A stretch of DNA of 64,000 nucleotides from Kiloniellaceae bacterium (GTDB lineage: Bacteria; Pseudomonadota; Alphaproteobacteria; Kiloniellales; Kiloniellaceae). The stretch lies in contig WHTV01000012.1 of NCBI GenBank assembly GCA_009377535.1, positions 1 through 64,000 of the forward strand. The letters run 5' to 3'. The first letter of the stretch is position 1, and the number at the start of each line of letters is the position of its first letter. Positions 56,669 through 64,000 of the stretch are shown piece after piece. The notes under the pieces are model-generated. The model had not been told where the DNA came from, made no database searches, and saw only the letters and a list, made by a program, of their open reading frames with translations. A program made the position numbers and the translations under genes.

Positions 56669-57858
56669 CATTCTGGATTCTTGCCGGCGTGATGGCCGCG
56701 TTGCTGGTGGTGGCGCTGCTATGGCCGCTGCTGCGCGCGCGCGCCGCGGCGCCGTCGGCGGCCGACTACGACCGCGCCGTCTACCGCGACCAGCTGCGCG
56801 AGCTTGAGCAGGACCGTCTGCGCGGCCTGATCGACGATGTCGAGGCCGAGGCGGCGCGGCGCGAGATCGAGCGCCGTCTGCTGCAGACCGAAAGCGGCAC
56901 TGCGGCGACAGCGTCCTCGGGTGGCAGCCGTTGGCGCCGTCGCATGGCGCTGGCGCTGGTGGTCGTGCTGCCGCCGGCCTTGGGCCTCGGCCTCTATCTC
57001 GAACTCGGCACGCCCGGCCTCCCCGGCCTGCCGCTGGCCGGGCGCGACCCAGGCGGTCCGGCGGAACTCGCGCTGCTGGTCGACCGCCTGCAGCAACGCA
57101 CCGCCGACCGTCCCGAGGATATCGAAGCCCATCTCATCCTGGCGCAACTCTTCGAGCGCAGCGGCCGCTTCGACGACGCGGCGCTGCGCTATCGCACCGC
57201 CATCGCGCTGATCGAGGGACAGGGCGAGGTGCCGGCCGGCCTGCACGCCGCCCTCGGCGAGGCCCTGGTGGCCGCTGCGGGCGGGCAGGTCGGCCGCGAG
57301 GCACGCCTCGCCTTCGCCGCCGCCATCGAGGCCGACCCCGGCAACAGCCGGGCGCGCTACTTCGCCGGCCTTGCCATGGCGCAGGATGGCCGCCTGCAGG
57401 ACGCCATCGATGTCTGGCAGGGTCTCGCCGCGGACTCGCCCGCCGACGCTCCCTGGCTGCCGGTGCTGCGCCAGCAGATCGCCCGTGCCGCCCAGGAGCT
57501 GGGAATCGAGCCGCCACCGCTCGCCCAGCCGCAGGCGCCCCTTGGACAGCCGCCGGCCGAACAATCGCCGGGGCCGAGCGCCGCCGAGGTCGAGGCGGCC
57601 CGGAACATGACGCCGCAAGAGCGCATGGCCTTCATCCGCTCCATGGTCGACCAACTCACGACCCGCCTGGAGGCGGAGCCCGCAGATCCCGACGGCTGGC
57701 TCCGCCTCGCCCGCGCTCATGCCGTGCTGCGCGAGAACGACCGGGCCGAGGCCGCCCTGGTCAGGGCGGAGGCCGAGATCGCAGCGCTGCCCGAGGGATC
57801 GCCGGAGCGCACCGCCTTCGCCCAGCGCCTGGAGGAGCTACGCCGCCAGCTGCCTTGA
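56665..57858 (+). CDS. ccmI: cytochrome c maturation TPR protein CcmI
   Basis: The 397-residue protein has an N-terminal membrane helix, a cytoplasmic loop with a leucine-zipper-like stretch (YRDQLRELEQDRLRGLIDD), a second helix (about 95-112) and periplasmic TPR repeats to the C-terminus. CcmI chaperones apocytochrome c to the lyase. It completes ccmABCDEFGHI. Confidence 0.9.
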   Translation: MTFWILAGVMAALLVVALLWPLLRARAAAPSAADYDRAVYRDQLRELEQDRLRGLIDDVEAEAARREIERRLLQTESGTAATASSGGSRWRRRMALALVVVLPPALGLGLYLELGTPGLPGLPLAGRDPGGPAELALLVDRLQQRTADRPEDIEAHLILAQLFERSGRFDDAALRYRTAIALIEGQGEVPAGLHAALGEALVAAAGGQVGREARLAFAAAIEADPGNSRARYFAGLAMAQDGRLQDAIDVWQGLAADSPADAPWLPVLRQQIARAAQELGIEPPPLAQPQAPLGQPPAEQSPGPSAAEVEAARNMTPQERMAFIRSMVDQLTTRLEAEPADPDGWLRLARAHAVLRENDRAEAALVRAEAEIAALPEGSPERTAFAQRLEELRRQLP

Positions 57859-57872
57859 GCCGCCGGGCCGTC

Positions 57873-57892
57873 GCCGTTTGCCACCAAACGGC
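57873..57892 (+). terminator. hairpin at the end of the ccm operon
   Basis: GCCGTTTG and CAAACGGC form a perfect 8-bp stem around CCAC, 14 bases after the ccmI stop. The following sequence is only mildly T-rich, so termination strength is uncertain. Downstream, TTGGCA at 57938-57943 with TACCGT 17 bases later is a weak promoter candidate for the next operon. Confidence 0.5.
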
Positions 57893-58018
57893 TGCAACTG
57901 GTCCATTTCTAAGGCGCCCCACCGCAGATGGTTTTGCTTGGCAAGTTTTTGAGGCTGCCGTACCGTCGATATCAAAGCGCCAAAAAAGCCATGCAGGCGC
58001 ACAGGGAGTTTCGAGCTT

Positions 58019-58825
58019 TTGGCTTTAGCGGAGACGGGCACTGCGACAGTTGCAGCCGCTGCGGCTTTAGTCGCTGAAGATATTCATAAGTCCTTCGGTG
58101 AACTGGAAGTTCTGAAGGGTGTTTCGCTGACGGCGCGCGAAGGCGACGTGATCGCCATGCTGGGCTCCAGCGGCTCCGGCAAAAGCACTTTTCTGCGCTG
58201 CATGAACCTGCTGGAGCGGCCGAACGCCGGCCGCATCACGGTGGCCGGGGAGACTCTGCGCCTGAGGCCGGCCAAGCAGGGCGACGGTCTCGAGGCAGAG
58301 GACGCAGAGCAGATTCGCCGCATCCGCGCCCGCCTCGCCATGGTGTTCCAGAATTTCAATCTGTGGTCCCACATGACGGTGCTGCAGAATGTCATCGAGG
58401 CGCCGGTTCATGTGTTGAGGCGGCCCAAGGCCGAAGCGGTCGAATACGCCGGGGAGATCCTGCGGAAAGTCGGACTCTATGACCGCCGCGACTCCTACCC
58501 GGCTCACCTCTCCGGCGGCCAGCAGCAGCGCGTCGCCATCGCCCGGGCGCTGGCAATGGACCCGGCGGTGATGCTGTTCGATGAGCCGACCTCGGCGCTC
58601 GATCCCGAACTGGTCGGCGAGGTGCTCCGTGTCATCCGCGGCCTGGCCGAGGAGGGCCGCACCATGATCGTTGTGACCCACGAGATGGGCTTCGCCCGCG
58701 AGGTATCGAGCGAGACGGTGTTCCTGCACGAAGGCCGCGTCGAGGAACAGGGCCCGCCGCAGGAGGTCTTCAGCAACCCGCGCTCGCTGCGCTTTCGACA
58801 GTTCCTGGAGGGCAACCTGAAGTGA
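58019..58825 (+). CDS. polar amino-acid ABC transporter ATP-binding protein
   Basis: The 268-residue ATPase is of the HisP/ArtP/OccP type: Walker A GSSGSGKST, MVFQNFNLWSHMTVLQNV, signature HLSGGQQQRVAIARAL and Walker B VMLFDEPTSALDPE. The start appears to be TTG at 58019, preceded by AGGGAG; no ATG or GTG occurs in frame before the conserved region. It is the first gene of a four-gene importer operon. Confidence 0.92.
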   Translation: MALAETGTATVAAAAALVAEDIHKSFGELEVLKGVSLTAREGDVIAMLGSSGSGKSTFLRCMNLLERPNAGRITVAGETLRLRPAKQGDGLEAEDAEQIRRIRARLAMVFQNFNLWSHMTVLQNVIEAPVHVLRRPKAEAVEYAGEILRKVGLYDRRDSYPAHLSGGQQQRVAIARALAMDPAVMLFDEPTSALDPELVGEVLRVIRGLAEEGRTMIVVTHEMGFAREVSSETVFLHEGRVEEQGPPQEVFSNPRSLRFRQFLEGNLK

Positions 58826-58901
58826 CCGGATGCCCTTCACGGTCCGGCCGGTCCCCGGCCGTGGACCGCAACAGCACAGAAAACCCACATGGAGGCAATT
58901 C

Positions 58902-59693
58902 GTGAAGAAGCTTATCTCTGCGGTCTTCGTCGCCGCCTTGGCAATCGGGACTACCCTGGGCGCCGCCCAGGCCGACACCAAGGAGTGGACGAAGGTACGC
59001 ATCGGCGTCGAAGGCGCCTATCCCCCGTTCAGTGAAGTGACCCCCGACGGCAAGCTGATCGGCTTCGACATCGACATCGCCAACGCGCTCTGCGAGGAGA
59101 TGAAGGTGGAGTGCGAACTGATCACCCAGGACTGGGACGGCATCATCCCGGCGCTCAACGCGCGCAAGTACGACGCCATCATCGCGTCGATGTCGATCAC
59201 CGACGAGCGCAGGGAGAAAGTCGACTTCACTATCAAGTATTACAACACCCCGGCCAAGTTCGTGCGCAAGAAGGGCTCCGGCATCGAGATCACCGAGGAG
59301 GGTCTGAAGGGCAAAGTGGTCGGCGTGCAGCGCGCCACCATCCACGACATGTTCATCAGCGAGGTCTACGGTGGCGTGGCGGAGGTCAAGCGTTACGGCT
59401 CCCAGGACGAGGCCTATCTCGATATGGTGGCGGGCCGAGTCGATCTGCTGCTGGCCGACTCGGTGGCGCTGGACGGCGGTTTCCTGCAGACCGATGCCGG
59501 CAAGGACTACGAGTTCGTCGGCCCGGATTTCAACGATCCGAAGCACTTCGGCGAGGGCGCCGGCATTGCCCTGCGCAAGGGCGAGGCCGACTTGCTGCAG
59601 ATGTTCAACACCGCCATCGAGGCAATCCGCGCCAACGGCACGTACAAGGCCATCCAGGACAAGTATTTCGGCTTCGACGTCTACGGCAGCTAA
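58902..59693 (+). CDS. polar amino-acid ABC transporter substrate-binding protein
   Basis: The 263-residue periplasmic protein has a signal peptide (about 1-23, ending AAQA) and a type II binding fold: RIGVEGAYPPFSEVTPDGKL, GFDIDIANALCEEM and SITDERREKVDFT. It resembles lysine/arginine/ornithine-, histidine- and octopine-type binding proteins. GTG at 58902 follows GGAGG by 6 bases, which decides the start. Confidence 0.93.
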   Translation: MKKLISAVFVAALAIGTTLGAAQADTKEWTKVRIGVEGAYPPFSEVTPDGKLIGFDIDIANALCEEMKVECELITQDWDGIIPALNARKYDAIIASMSITDERREKVDFTIKYYNTPAKFVRKKGSGIEITEEGLKGKVVGVQRATIHDMFISEVYGGVAEVKRYGSQDEAYLDMVAGRVDLLLADSVALDGGFLQTDAGKDYEFVGPDFNDPKHFGEGAGIALRKGEADLLQMFNTAIEAIRANGTYKAIQDKYFGFDVYGS

Positions 59694-59803
59694 GACAACC
59701 GATGACGTCGTTCTGAACAAACGCCACCGTCGAAGCCTCGGCGATGGCGTTTCGCTTTTGACCTCCCGTTTCGCGACGCACCGGACCGGCTTGGAAGACG
59801 ACC

Positions 59804-60490
59804 ATGGATGAACTGATCGCCCGACTGCCATTCCTTCTGGAAGGGGCGCTGGTCACGGTTTCGGTCTCGCTGATATCCGCCGTGATCGCGGTGGTCCTCG
59901 GCCTCATCACGGCCGTGGCGAAACTCTCCAAGTCGCGCGTCGCCCTCGGCGTGGCAACCGTCTACACGACGGTGATCCGCGGCGTTCCCGACCTGCTCAT
60001 GATGCTGCTGATCTTTTTCGGTGGGCAGGTGCTGGTGAACGACATCGGTGCCTACTTCGGATGGGACTACATCGACATCGATCCCTTCGCCGCGGGGACG
60101 CTGACCATCGGCTTCATCTTCGGCGCCTACTTGGGCGAGACCTTCCGCGGCGCCTTCCTGGCGGTGCCGGTCGGCCTGCTGGAGGCCGGCTATGCCTACG
60201 GCATGTCGAAGCGCCAGGTTTTTGCCCGCGTCCTGGTACCGCAGATGATGCGTCATGCCTTGCCGGGCATCGGCAACAACTGGCTGGTATTGATGAAATC
60301 CACGGCCCTGGTGGCGGTGATCGGCCTCAACGAGATGGTGTACCGCGCCGGTCAGGCCGGCGGTTCGACGCGAGAGCCATTCATCTTCTACCTCTTCGTC
60401 GCCTTCATGTTCCTGGCCTTTACGACGGTTTCGATCTGGGGCCTGCGCTGGGCGGAGGTGCGCTACAGCCTCGGCGTGCGGCGGGTCTGA
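59804..60490 (+). CDS. polar amino-acid ABC transporter permease (HisQ-like)
   Basis: The 228-residue permease has five helices and the coupling motif LLEAGYAYGMSKRQVFARVLVPQ. RGVPDLLMMLLIFFGGQ is the family signature near helix 2. It lies 110 bases after the binding-protein gene and 3 bases before its partner permease. Confidence 0.93.
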   Translation: MDELIARLPFLLEGALVTVSVSLISAVIAVVLGLITAVAKLSKSRVALGVATVYTTVIRGVPDLLMMLLIFFGGQVLVNDIGAYFGWDYIDIDPFAAGTLTIGFIFGAYLGETFRGAFLAVPVGLLEAGYAYGMSKRQVFARVLVPQMMRHALPGIGNNWLVLMKSTALVAVIGLNEMVYRAGQAGGSTREPFIFYLFVAFMFLAFTTVSIWGLRWAEVRYSLGVRRV

Positions 60491-60493
60491 GTC

Positions 60494-61222
60494 ATGGATT
60501 TCTCCCCGATCTTCGAAAACTACCCACTCTATCTCGATGGCCTCGTCACGACCGTCAAGCTGGTCGGCATGTCACTGATTATCGGATTCGGCCTTGCCGT
60601 GCCGCTGGCCGTCTTGCGAACTTCGAGCAATCCGCTGGTGAACGGGCCGGTCTGGGCCTTCACCTACTTTTTTCGCGGCACGCCTCTGCTGGTGCAGATG
60701 TTCCTGATCTATTACGGGCTCGGCCAGCTGCAGTTCATGATCGATCTCAGCCAGCGCCATGATTTCCTGAAGGACGCCTATTGGTACGCGCTCTTGGCCT
60801 TCACGCTGAACACCGGCGCCTACACCACGGAGATCATCCGCGGTGCCATCATGGGCACGCCCTACGGCGAGATCGAGGCCGCGCGCGCCTGCGGCATGTC
60901 GAAGCTGCAGACCTATCGCCGGATCATCCTGCCGAGCGCCTTCCGTCGCGCCCTGCCGGCCTATTCCAACGAGGTGATCTTCATGCTGCACGGCTCGGCC
61001 ATTGCCAGTGTGATTACCATCGTCGACCTGACCGGCGCAGCGCGCATCGTGAACTCCCGCTACTTCACCCCTTACGAGGCCTTCATCTCGGCAGCGGTCC
61101 TCTATCTCTGCCTGACCTTCCTCATCGTCGGTGGTTTCAGGCGGCTGGAACGGCACTGGTTCGCCCACCTGCGCCCGCGCGAGGAGACCACCGGCAGACG
61201 CAAGGTCGGGCAGGCGGCTTAG
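60494..61222 (+). CDS. polar amino-acid ABC transporter permease (HisM-like)
   Basis: The 242-residue permease has five helices, RGTPLLVQMFLIYYGLGQ and the coupling motif EIEAARACGMSKLQTYRRIILP. It forms the heterodimeric channel with the upstream permease. GNxG-type substrate hints are absent, but a cationic amino acid is the usual substrate of such operons. Confidence 0.93.
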   Translation: MDFSPIFENYPLYLDGLVTTVKLVGMSLIIGFGLAVPLAVLRTSSNPLVNGPVWAFTYFFRGTPLLVQMFLIYYGLGQLQFMIDLSQRHDFLKDAYWYALLAFTLNTGAYTTEIIRGAIMGTPYGEIEAARACGMSKLQTYRRIILPSAFRRALPAYSNEVIFMLHGSAIASVITIVDLTGAARIVNSRYFTPYEAFISAAVLYLCLTFLIVGGFRRLERHWFAHLRPREETTGRRKVGQAA

Positions 61223-61292
61223 TGCGCAAGGGAGTCGGGCGGCGGGATTGGCCGATCGCCAAGATCGGTGCGAACGGCGATGGAGAGGGAAG

Positions 61293-61368
<76 letters not shown>

Positions 61369-61458
61369 ACAAGCTGCGTGCCGGGGCGGGCGAAACCGCC
61401 ACGGCATGGGATCTGCCCGGCCGGCGGTTCCAGGCGGAAACCGGCCATAAGCGGGCGG

Positions 61459-61487
61459 ATAATGTGGACAAGGCCCGGTCGTGTCAA
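61459..61487 (-). promoter_or_regulatory. predicted promoter of tRNA-Ala
   Basis: On the minus strand a perfect TTGACA (61482-61487) is followed after 17 bases by CATTAT (61459-61464). It lies about 90 bases before the mature tRNA and is the best consensus promoter seen in the window. Confidence 0.6.
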
Positions 61488-61624
61488 GCGGGGCGTTGCC
61501 CGGATTTGACCTCGTTTTCCGAGGGATGGGACCGCTTGTCTCCGGCCAAACCGCTGGTTAGGGTAGCGCCGACTGGTTTCCGAAGTCTTTCCGTCATCCC
61601 GCCGAGAGGTTGTAAAGCCGAGCG

Positions 61625-61933
61625 ATGATCATCCTGGACCCGCTTATCCACATCCTCATCATTGCACTCCAAGTGTACGTCTACATGGTGATCGCCTCGG
61701 CGATCCTTTCCTGGCTGGTGCATTTCGGCGTGATCAATACGCGCAATCAATTTGTCTCCATGGTCGGTGAGTTCCTGTGGCGGGTGACCGAGCCGGCGCT
61801 GCGGCCGATCCGCCGTTTCATGCCCAACCTCGGCGGCATCGACGTCTCGCCGATCATCCTGATTCTCATCATCTATTTCCTTCAGATGGTGTTGCAGAAC
61901 GTCCGCTTCTCGCTCCTCAGCAGTGGGCTCTGA
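61625..61933 (+). CDS. YggT-family membrane protein
   Basis: The 102-residue protein has two transmembrane helices and the single YggT repeat: [27 protein letters not shown] and [20 protein letters not shown]. Its role is unknown; homologues affect osmotic stress and cell division. It overlaps the DUF167 gene by 11 bases, a linkage often seen. Confidence 0.9.
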   Translation: MIILDPLIHILIIALQVYVYMVIASAILSWLVHFGVINTRNQFVSMVGEFLWRVTEPALRPIRRFMPNLGGIDVSPIILILIIYFLQMVLQNVRFSLLSSGL

Positions 61934-62252
61934 CGGCTCGCCGTTCCGCGCGGCGAGAGACGGCCTGCTGGTCGATATCCGCCTGCAGCCGGGCGCCAGC
62001 CGGGTCCAGGTGGACGGCCTGGCGGTGCTGGACGACGGTGTTACGGTCCTCAAGGTGCGCGTCACCGAGCCGCCGGAGGACGGCAAAGCCAACGCCGCGC
62101 TGATCAAGCTGCTGGCCAAGGCCTGGAAGCTGCCGAAATCGTCGCTGACCCTGGTAGCCGGCCACTCGGACCGCCGCAAAACCCTGGCGGTGGCCGGCGA
62201 GCCGGCGGAACTGCTGTGCGACCTGCAGCACTGGCTGGCGGCCCTGGACTAG
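61923..62252 (+). CDS. DUF167 (YggU) family protein
   Basis: The 109-residue protein shows the family patterns [36 protein letters not shown] and [14 protein letters not shown]. The start is a GTG at 61923 inside the yggT end. Function is unknown. Confidence 0.9.
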   Translation: MGSDGSPFRAARDGLLVDIRLQPGASRVQVDGLAVLDDGVTVLKVRVTEPPEDGKANAALIKLLAKAWKLPKSSLTLVAGHSDRRKTLAVAGEPAELLCDLQHWLAALD

Positions 62253-62339
62253 ACCACGGCGCAATCGGAAGGGTGCCGGCGGCCCGGGTCGGTTGAACTG
62301 GCGACGCCCGATGGACGTCGTGGAAGAGGGAGAGAAGCT

Positions 62340-63269
62340 TTGAGCAATGCAGCAAGCTGGGCGACCGGCACTGCCGAGGTGATCGACGGCAAGGCCTTTG
62401 CGGCCAGCCTGCGTGGCCAGGTCGCCGCCGCCGCGGCGGACCTGAAGGCGCGGCACGGTGTGACTCCGGGCCTCGCCGTGGTGCTGGTGGGCGAGGACCC
62501 GGCCAGCCAGGTCTACGTCCGTTCCAAGGGCAAGCAGACCCTGGAAGCGGGCATGCAGTCCTTCGAGCACAAGCTCGCGGCCGAGACCGACCAGGCGACG
62601 CTGCTGGCCAAGGTCGCCGAGCTGAACGCCGATCCCACCGTGCACGGCATTCTGGTACAGCTGCCGCTGCCACCGCAGATCGACACGCAGACGGTGATCG
62701 CCGCCATCGATCCGAACAAGGACGTCGACGGCTTCCACGTGATCAACGCGGGGCGTCTGATGACCGGGGGCAAGGGCGCCGAGGCGCCGCTGGTGCCCTG
62801 CACGCCGCTCGGTTGCCTTCTGCTGCTGAAGGATCGCCTCGGCGACCTCAGCGGCCTCAACGCCGTGGTGGTCGGCCGCTCCAACATCGTCGGCAAGCCG
62901 ATGGCCCAGCTGCTGCTGGCCGAGAGCTGCACTGTCACCATTGCCCATAGCCGTACCAGGGATCTGCCGGCGGTCTGCCGCGGCGCCGATATCCTGGTCG
63001 CCGCCGTCGGTCGGCCGGAGATGGTCAGGGGCGACTGGGTGAAGCCCGGCGCCACGGTGATCGACGTCGGCATCAACCGCATCGACGCCGGCGGCGGCAA
63101 GACCCGCCTGGTCGGCGACGTCGCCTTCGATGAGGCCGTGGCGGTCGCCGGCGCCATCACCCCGGTGCCCGGCGGCGTCGGCCCGATGACCATCGCCGTG
63201 CTGCTGGCCAACACGGTGACCGCCGCCTGCCGCCAAGCCGGCCTGCCCGCGCCGGATCTTGGCGCTTAG
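62340..63269 (+). CDS. folD: methylenetetrahydrofolate dehydrogenase/cyclohydrolase
   Basis: The 309-residue bifunctional enzyme interconverts methylene-, methenyl- and formyl-tetrahydrofolate using NADP. Key parts are YVRSKGK with the catalytic lysine, [24 protein letters not shown] for nucleotide binding and [15 protein letters not shown]. The start is TTG at 62340 with AGGGAGAG upstream. It overlaps the convergent DUF3253 gene by 4 bases. Confidence 0.94.
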   Translation: MSNAASWATGTAEVIDGKAFAASLRGQVAAAAADLKARHGVTPGLAVVLVGEDPASQVYVRSKGKQTLEAGMQSFEHKLAAETDQATLLAKVAELNADPTVHGILVQLPLPPQIDTQTVIAAIDPNKDVDGFHVINAGRLMTGGKGAEAPLVPCTPLGCLLLLKDRLGDLSGLNAVVVGRSNIVGKPMAQLLLAESCTVTIAHSRTRDLPAVCRGADILVAAVGRPEMVRGDWVKPGATVIDVGINRIDAGGGKTRLVGDVAFDEAVAVAGAITPVPGGVGPMTIAVLLANTVTAACRQAGLPAPDLGA

Positions 63270-63595
63270 ATCTTGGCTTCCGTTGCCGGCAGGGCGAGGC
63301 GGATCAGCCCCTTGATCGGCGCCCGGGGGTCCTGCGCCTCGCCGCGGCGCAGGATGACGATCTTTTCCTCGCGGGCCAGGTGCAGCGCCTGCTGGCGCAC
63401 AGCATTCAAGTAGCGTCGCCAGAGCTCTGGCGGATCGCTCTTCTTGCGGCGGCGCTCGGCAAAGGCGCGGGCGATGTCGTCAGGGCTGAGGCTCGCCCCC
63501 GCGCCGGCCTCGCGCAGCAGCTCGAGGATGGTCTGGGCCACCGCGTCGGGACGCCCCGCGCCTTCGGCGGGCGGGTTTTCTTCGTGGTCTGTCAT
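63266..63595 (-). CDS. DUF3253 family protein
   Basis: The 109-residue cytosolic protein matches the DUF3253 pattern: [20 protein letters not shown], then [20 protein letters not shown] and a C-terminal [10 protein letters not shown]. It looks like a small winged-helix fold. Its function is unknown. It is divergent from the NnrU-like gene. Confidence 0.78.
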   Translation of the reverse strand: MTDHEENPPAEGAGRPDAVAQTILELLREAGAGASLSPDDIARAFAERRRKKSDPPELWRRYLNAVRQQALHLAREEKIVILRRGEAQDPRAPIKGLIRLALPATEAKI

Positions 63596-63693
63596 GGCCG
63601 CTGCTTAGCACGGGGCCGGCGGCGCGCAACAGCCTTTTCCGGCCGGGACATTCGTTGTGGACGCTGGCGCCACGCCCGACCATAGTTCGGCCC

Positions 63694-64000
63694 ATGCTGG
63701 AGACCACCGACGCGCTGATCGCTGCGACCCTGGCCTTCGTCGGCGGCCACTTCCTGCTGTCGAGCCGGCCGGTCAGGCCCTTGCTCAATGCGCGCTTCGG
63801 CGAGCGCGGCTTCCGCCTGGTCTATTCGGCCGTCATGGTCGCGACCCTGGTCTGGATGCTGGCGGCCTACCGCAGCGCACCCTTCGTGCCGGTCTGGGAT
63901 CCGGCCCTGGTCCTCGGATGGGTGCCGCTGCTGGTCATGCCCTTGGCGTCGATCCTGCTGGTGGCGGGCCTCACCAGTCCCAACCCGACCCTGGTGGGCG
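63694..64000 (+). CDS. NnrU family membrane protein (5' part)
   Basis: The open frame from ATG 63694 runs off the window after 102 codons. It shows membrane segments and the NnrU features FVGGHFLLSSRPVRPLL, GFRLVYSAVMVATLVWML and a C-terminal LTSPNPTLVG. NnrU proteins are associated with denitrification and isoprenoid metabolism in some bacteria, with no firm function. Confidence 0.8.
   Translation, partial: MLETTDALIAATLAFVGGHFLLSSRPVRPLLNARFGERGFRLVYSAVMVATLVWMLAAYRSAPFVPVWDPALVLGWVPLLVMPLASILLVAGLTSPNPTLVG

Noticed and set aside
58351-58370. TTCAATCTGTGG resembling the dispersed repeat core
   Set aside because: It encodes conserved residues (FNLWSH) of the ABC ATPase and lacks the rest of the repeat.

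Overview
The window is chromosomal DNA of a very GC-rich Alphaproteobacterium, most likely of the Rhodospirillales. Pointers are the sigma-32 factor with an HKTLFFNFRRLR box, CarD with a seven-iron ferredoxin nearby, a SUV3-type helicase next to an S4 protein, a complete System I cytochrome c maturation operon, AcnA, and intergenic palindromes of the CCCTCGGG type. The genus is not resolved. Gene density is high, most operons use 4-base start/stop overlaps, and no phage, plasmid, IS transposase or CRISPR array was seen.

Layout. 0-10 kb: ThpR; a DMT transporter, fructosamine-kinase-like protein and LMW phosphatase operon (probable protein deglycation); a Sir2 deacylase overlapping a UDG-family protein; a SufR-like Fe-S regulator divergent from a Rieske-helical protein; a zincin, pterin dehydratase, TauD-type dioxygenase, SDR and DUF423 protein. 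10-21 kb: tRNA-Arg(CCU), a small membrane protein, a sulfatase, prolyl aminopeptidase, an SNase-fold protein with changed catalytic residues, an M48 lipoprotein, a class III cyclase, RpoH, a PPP-fold protein that has lost most metal ligands, CarD and FdxA. 21-28 kb: TerB, DUF938 methyltransferase, a PuuB-like oxidase, a TSUP transporter, S4 protein, helicase and Pcm. 28-39 kb: HtpG, a 271-bp structured element with terminal inverted repeats, DUF1223, a transglutaminase, AcnA, an alpha/beta hydrolase, and a LysR regulator divergent from methylmalonate-semialdehyde dehydrogenase. 39-48 kb: an acyl-CoA ligase, a complete branched-chain-type ABC importer and a PaaK-like ligase, ending in two tandem hairpins. 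48-58 kb: a two-component pair whose kinase is frameshifted, then ccmABCDEFGHI. 58-64 kb: a polar amino-acid ABC importer, tRNA-Ala(CGC), YggT, a DUF167 protein, FolD, a DUF3253 protein and the start of an NnrU-like gene.

How the genes work together. The window is mostly core metabolism and homeostasis: protein repair (Pcm, HtpG, RpoH, fructosamine kinase with LMW phosphatase), iron-sulfur and redox proteins (SufR-like regulator, Rieske protein, FdxA, AcnA, Ccm), and uptake plus CoA activation of organic acids (the Liv-type transporter with two ligases, and MmsA).

No clearly new multigene system stands out. The best leads are the Rieske-helical protein with its Fe-S regulator and palindrome cluster, the structured repeat element at 30.6 kb with a solo end at 18.75 kb, two proteins with degraded active sites, and the frameshifted sensor kinase. 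All identifications come from reading motifs by eye; no database search was run.
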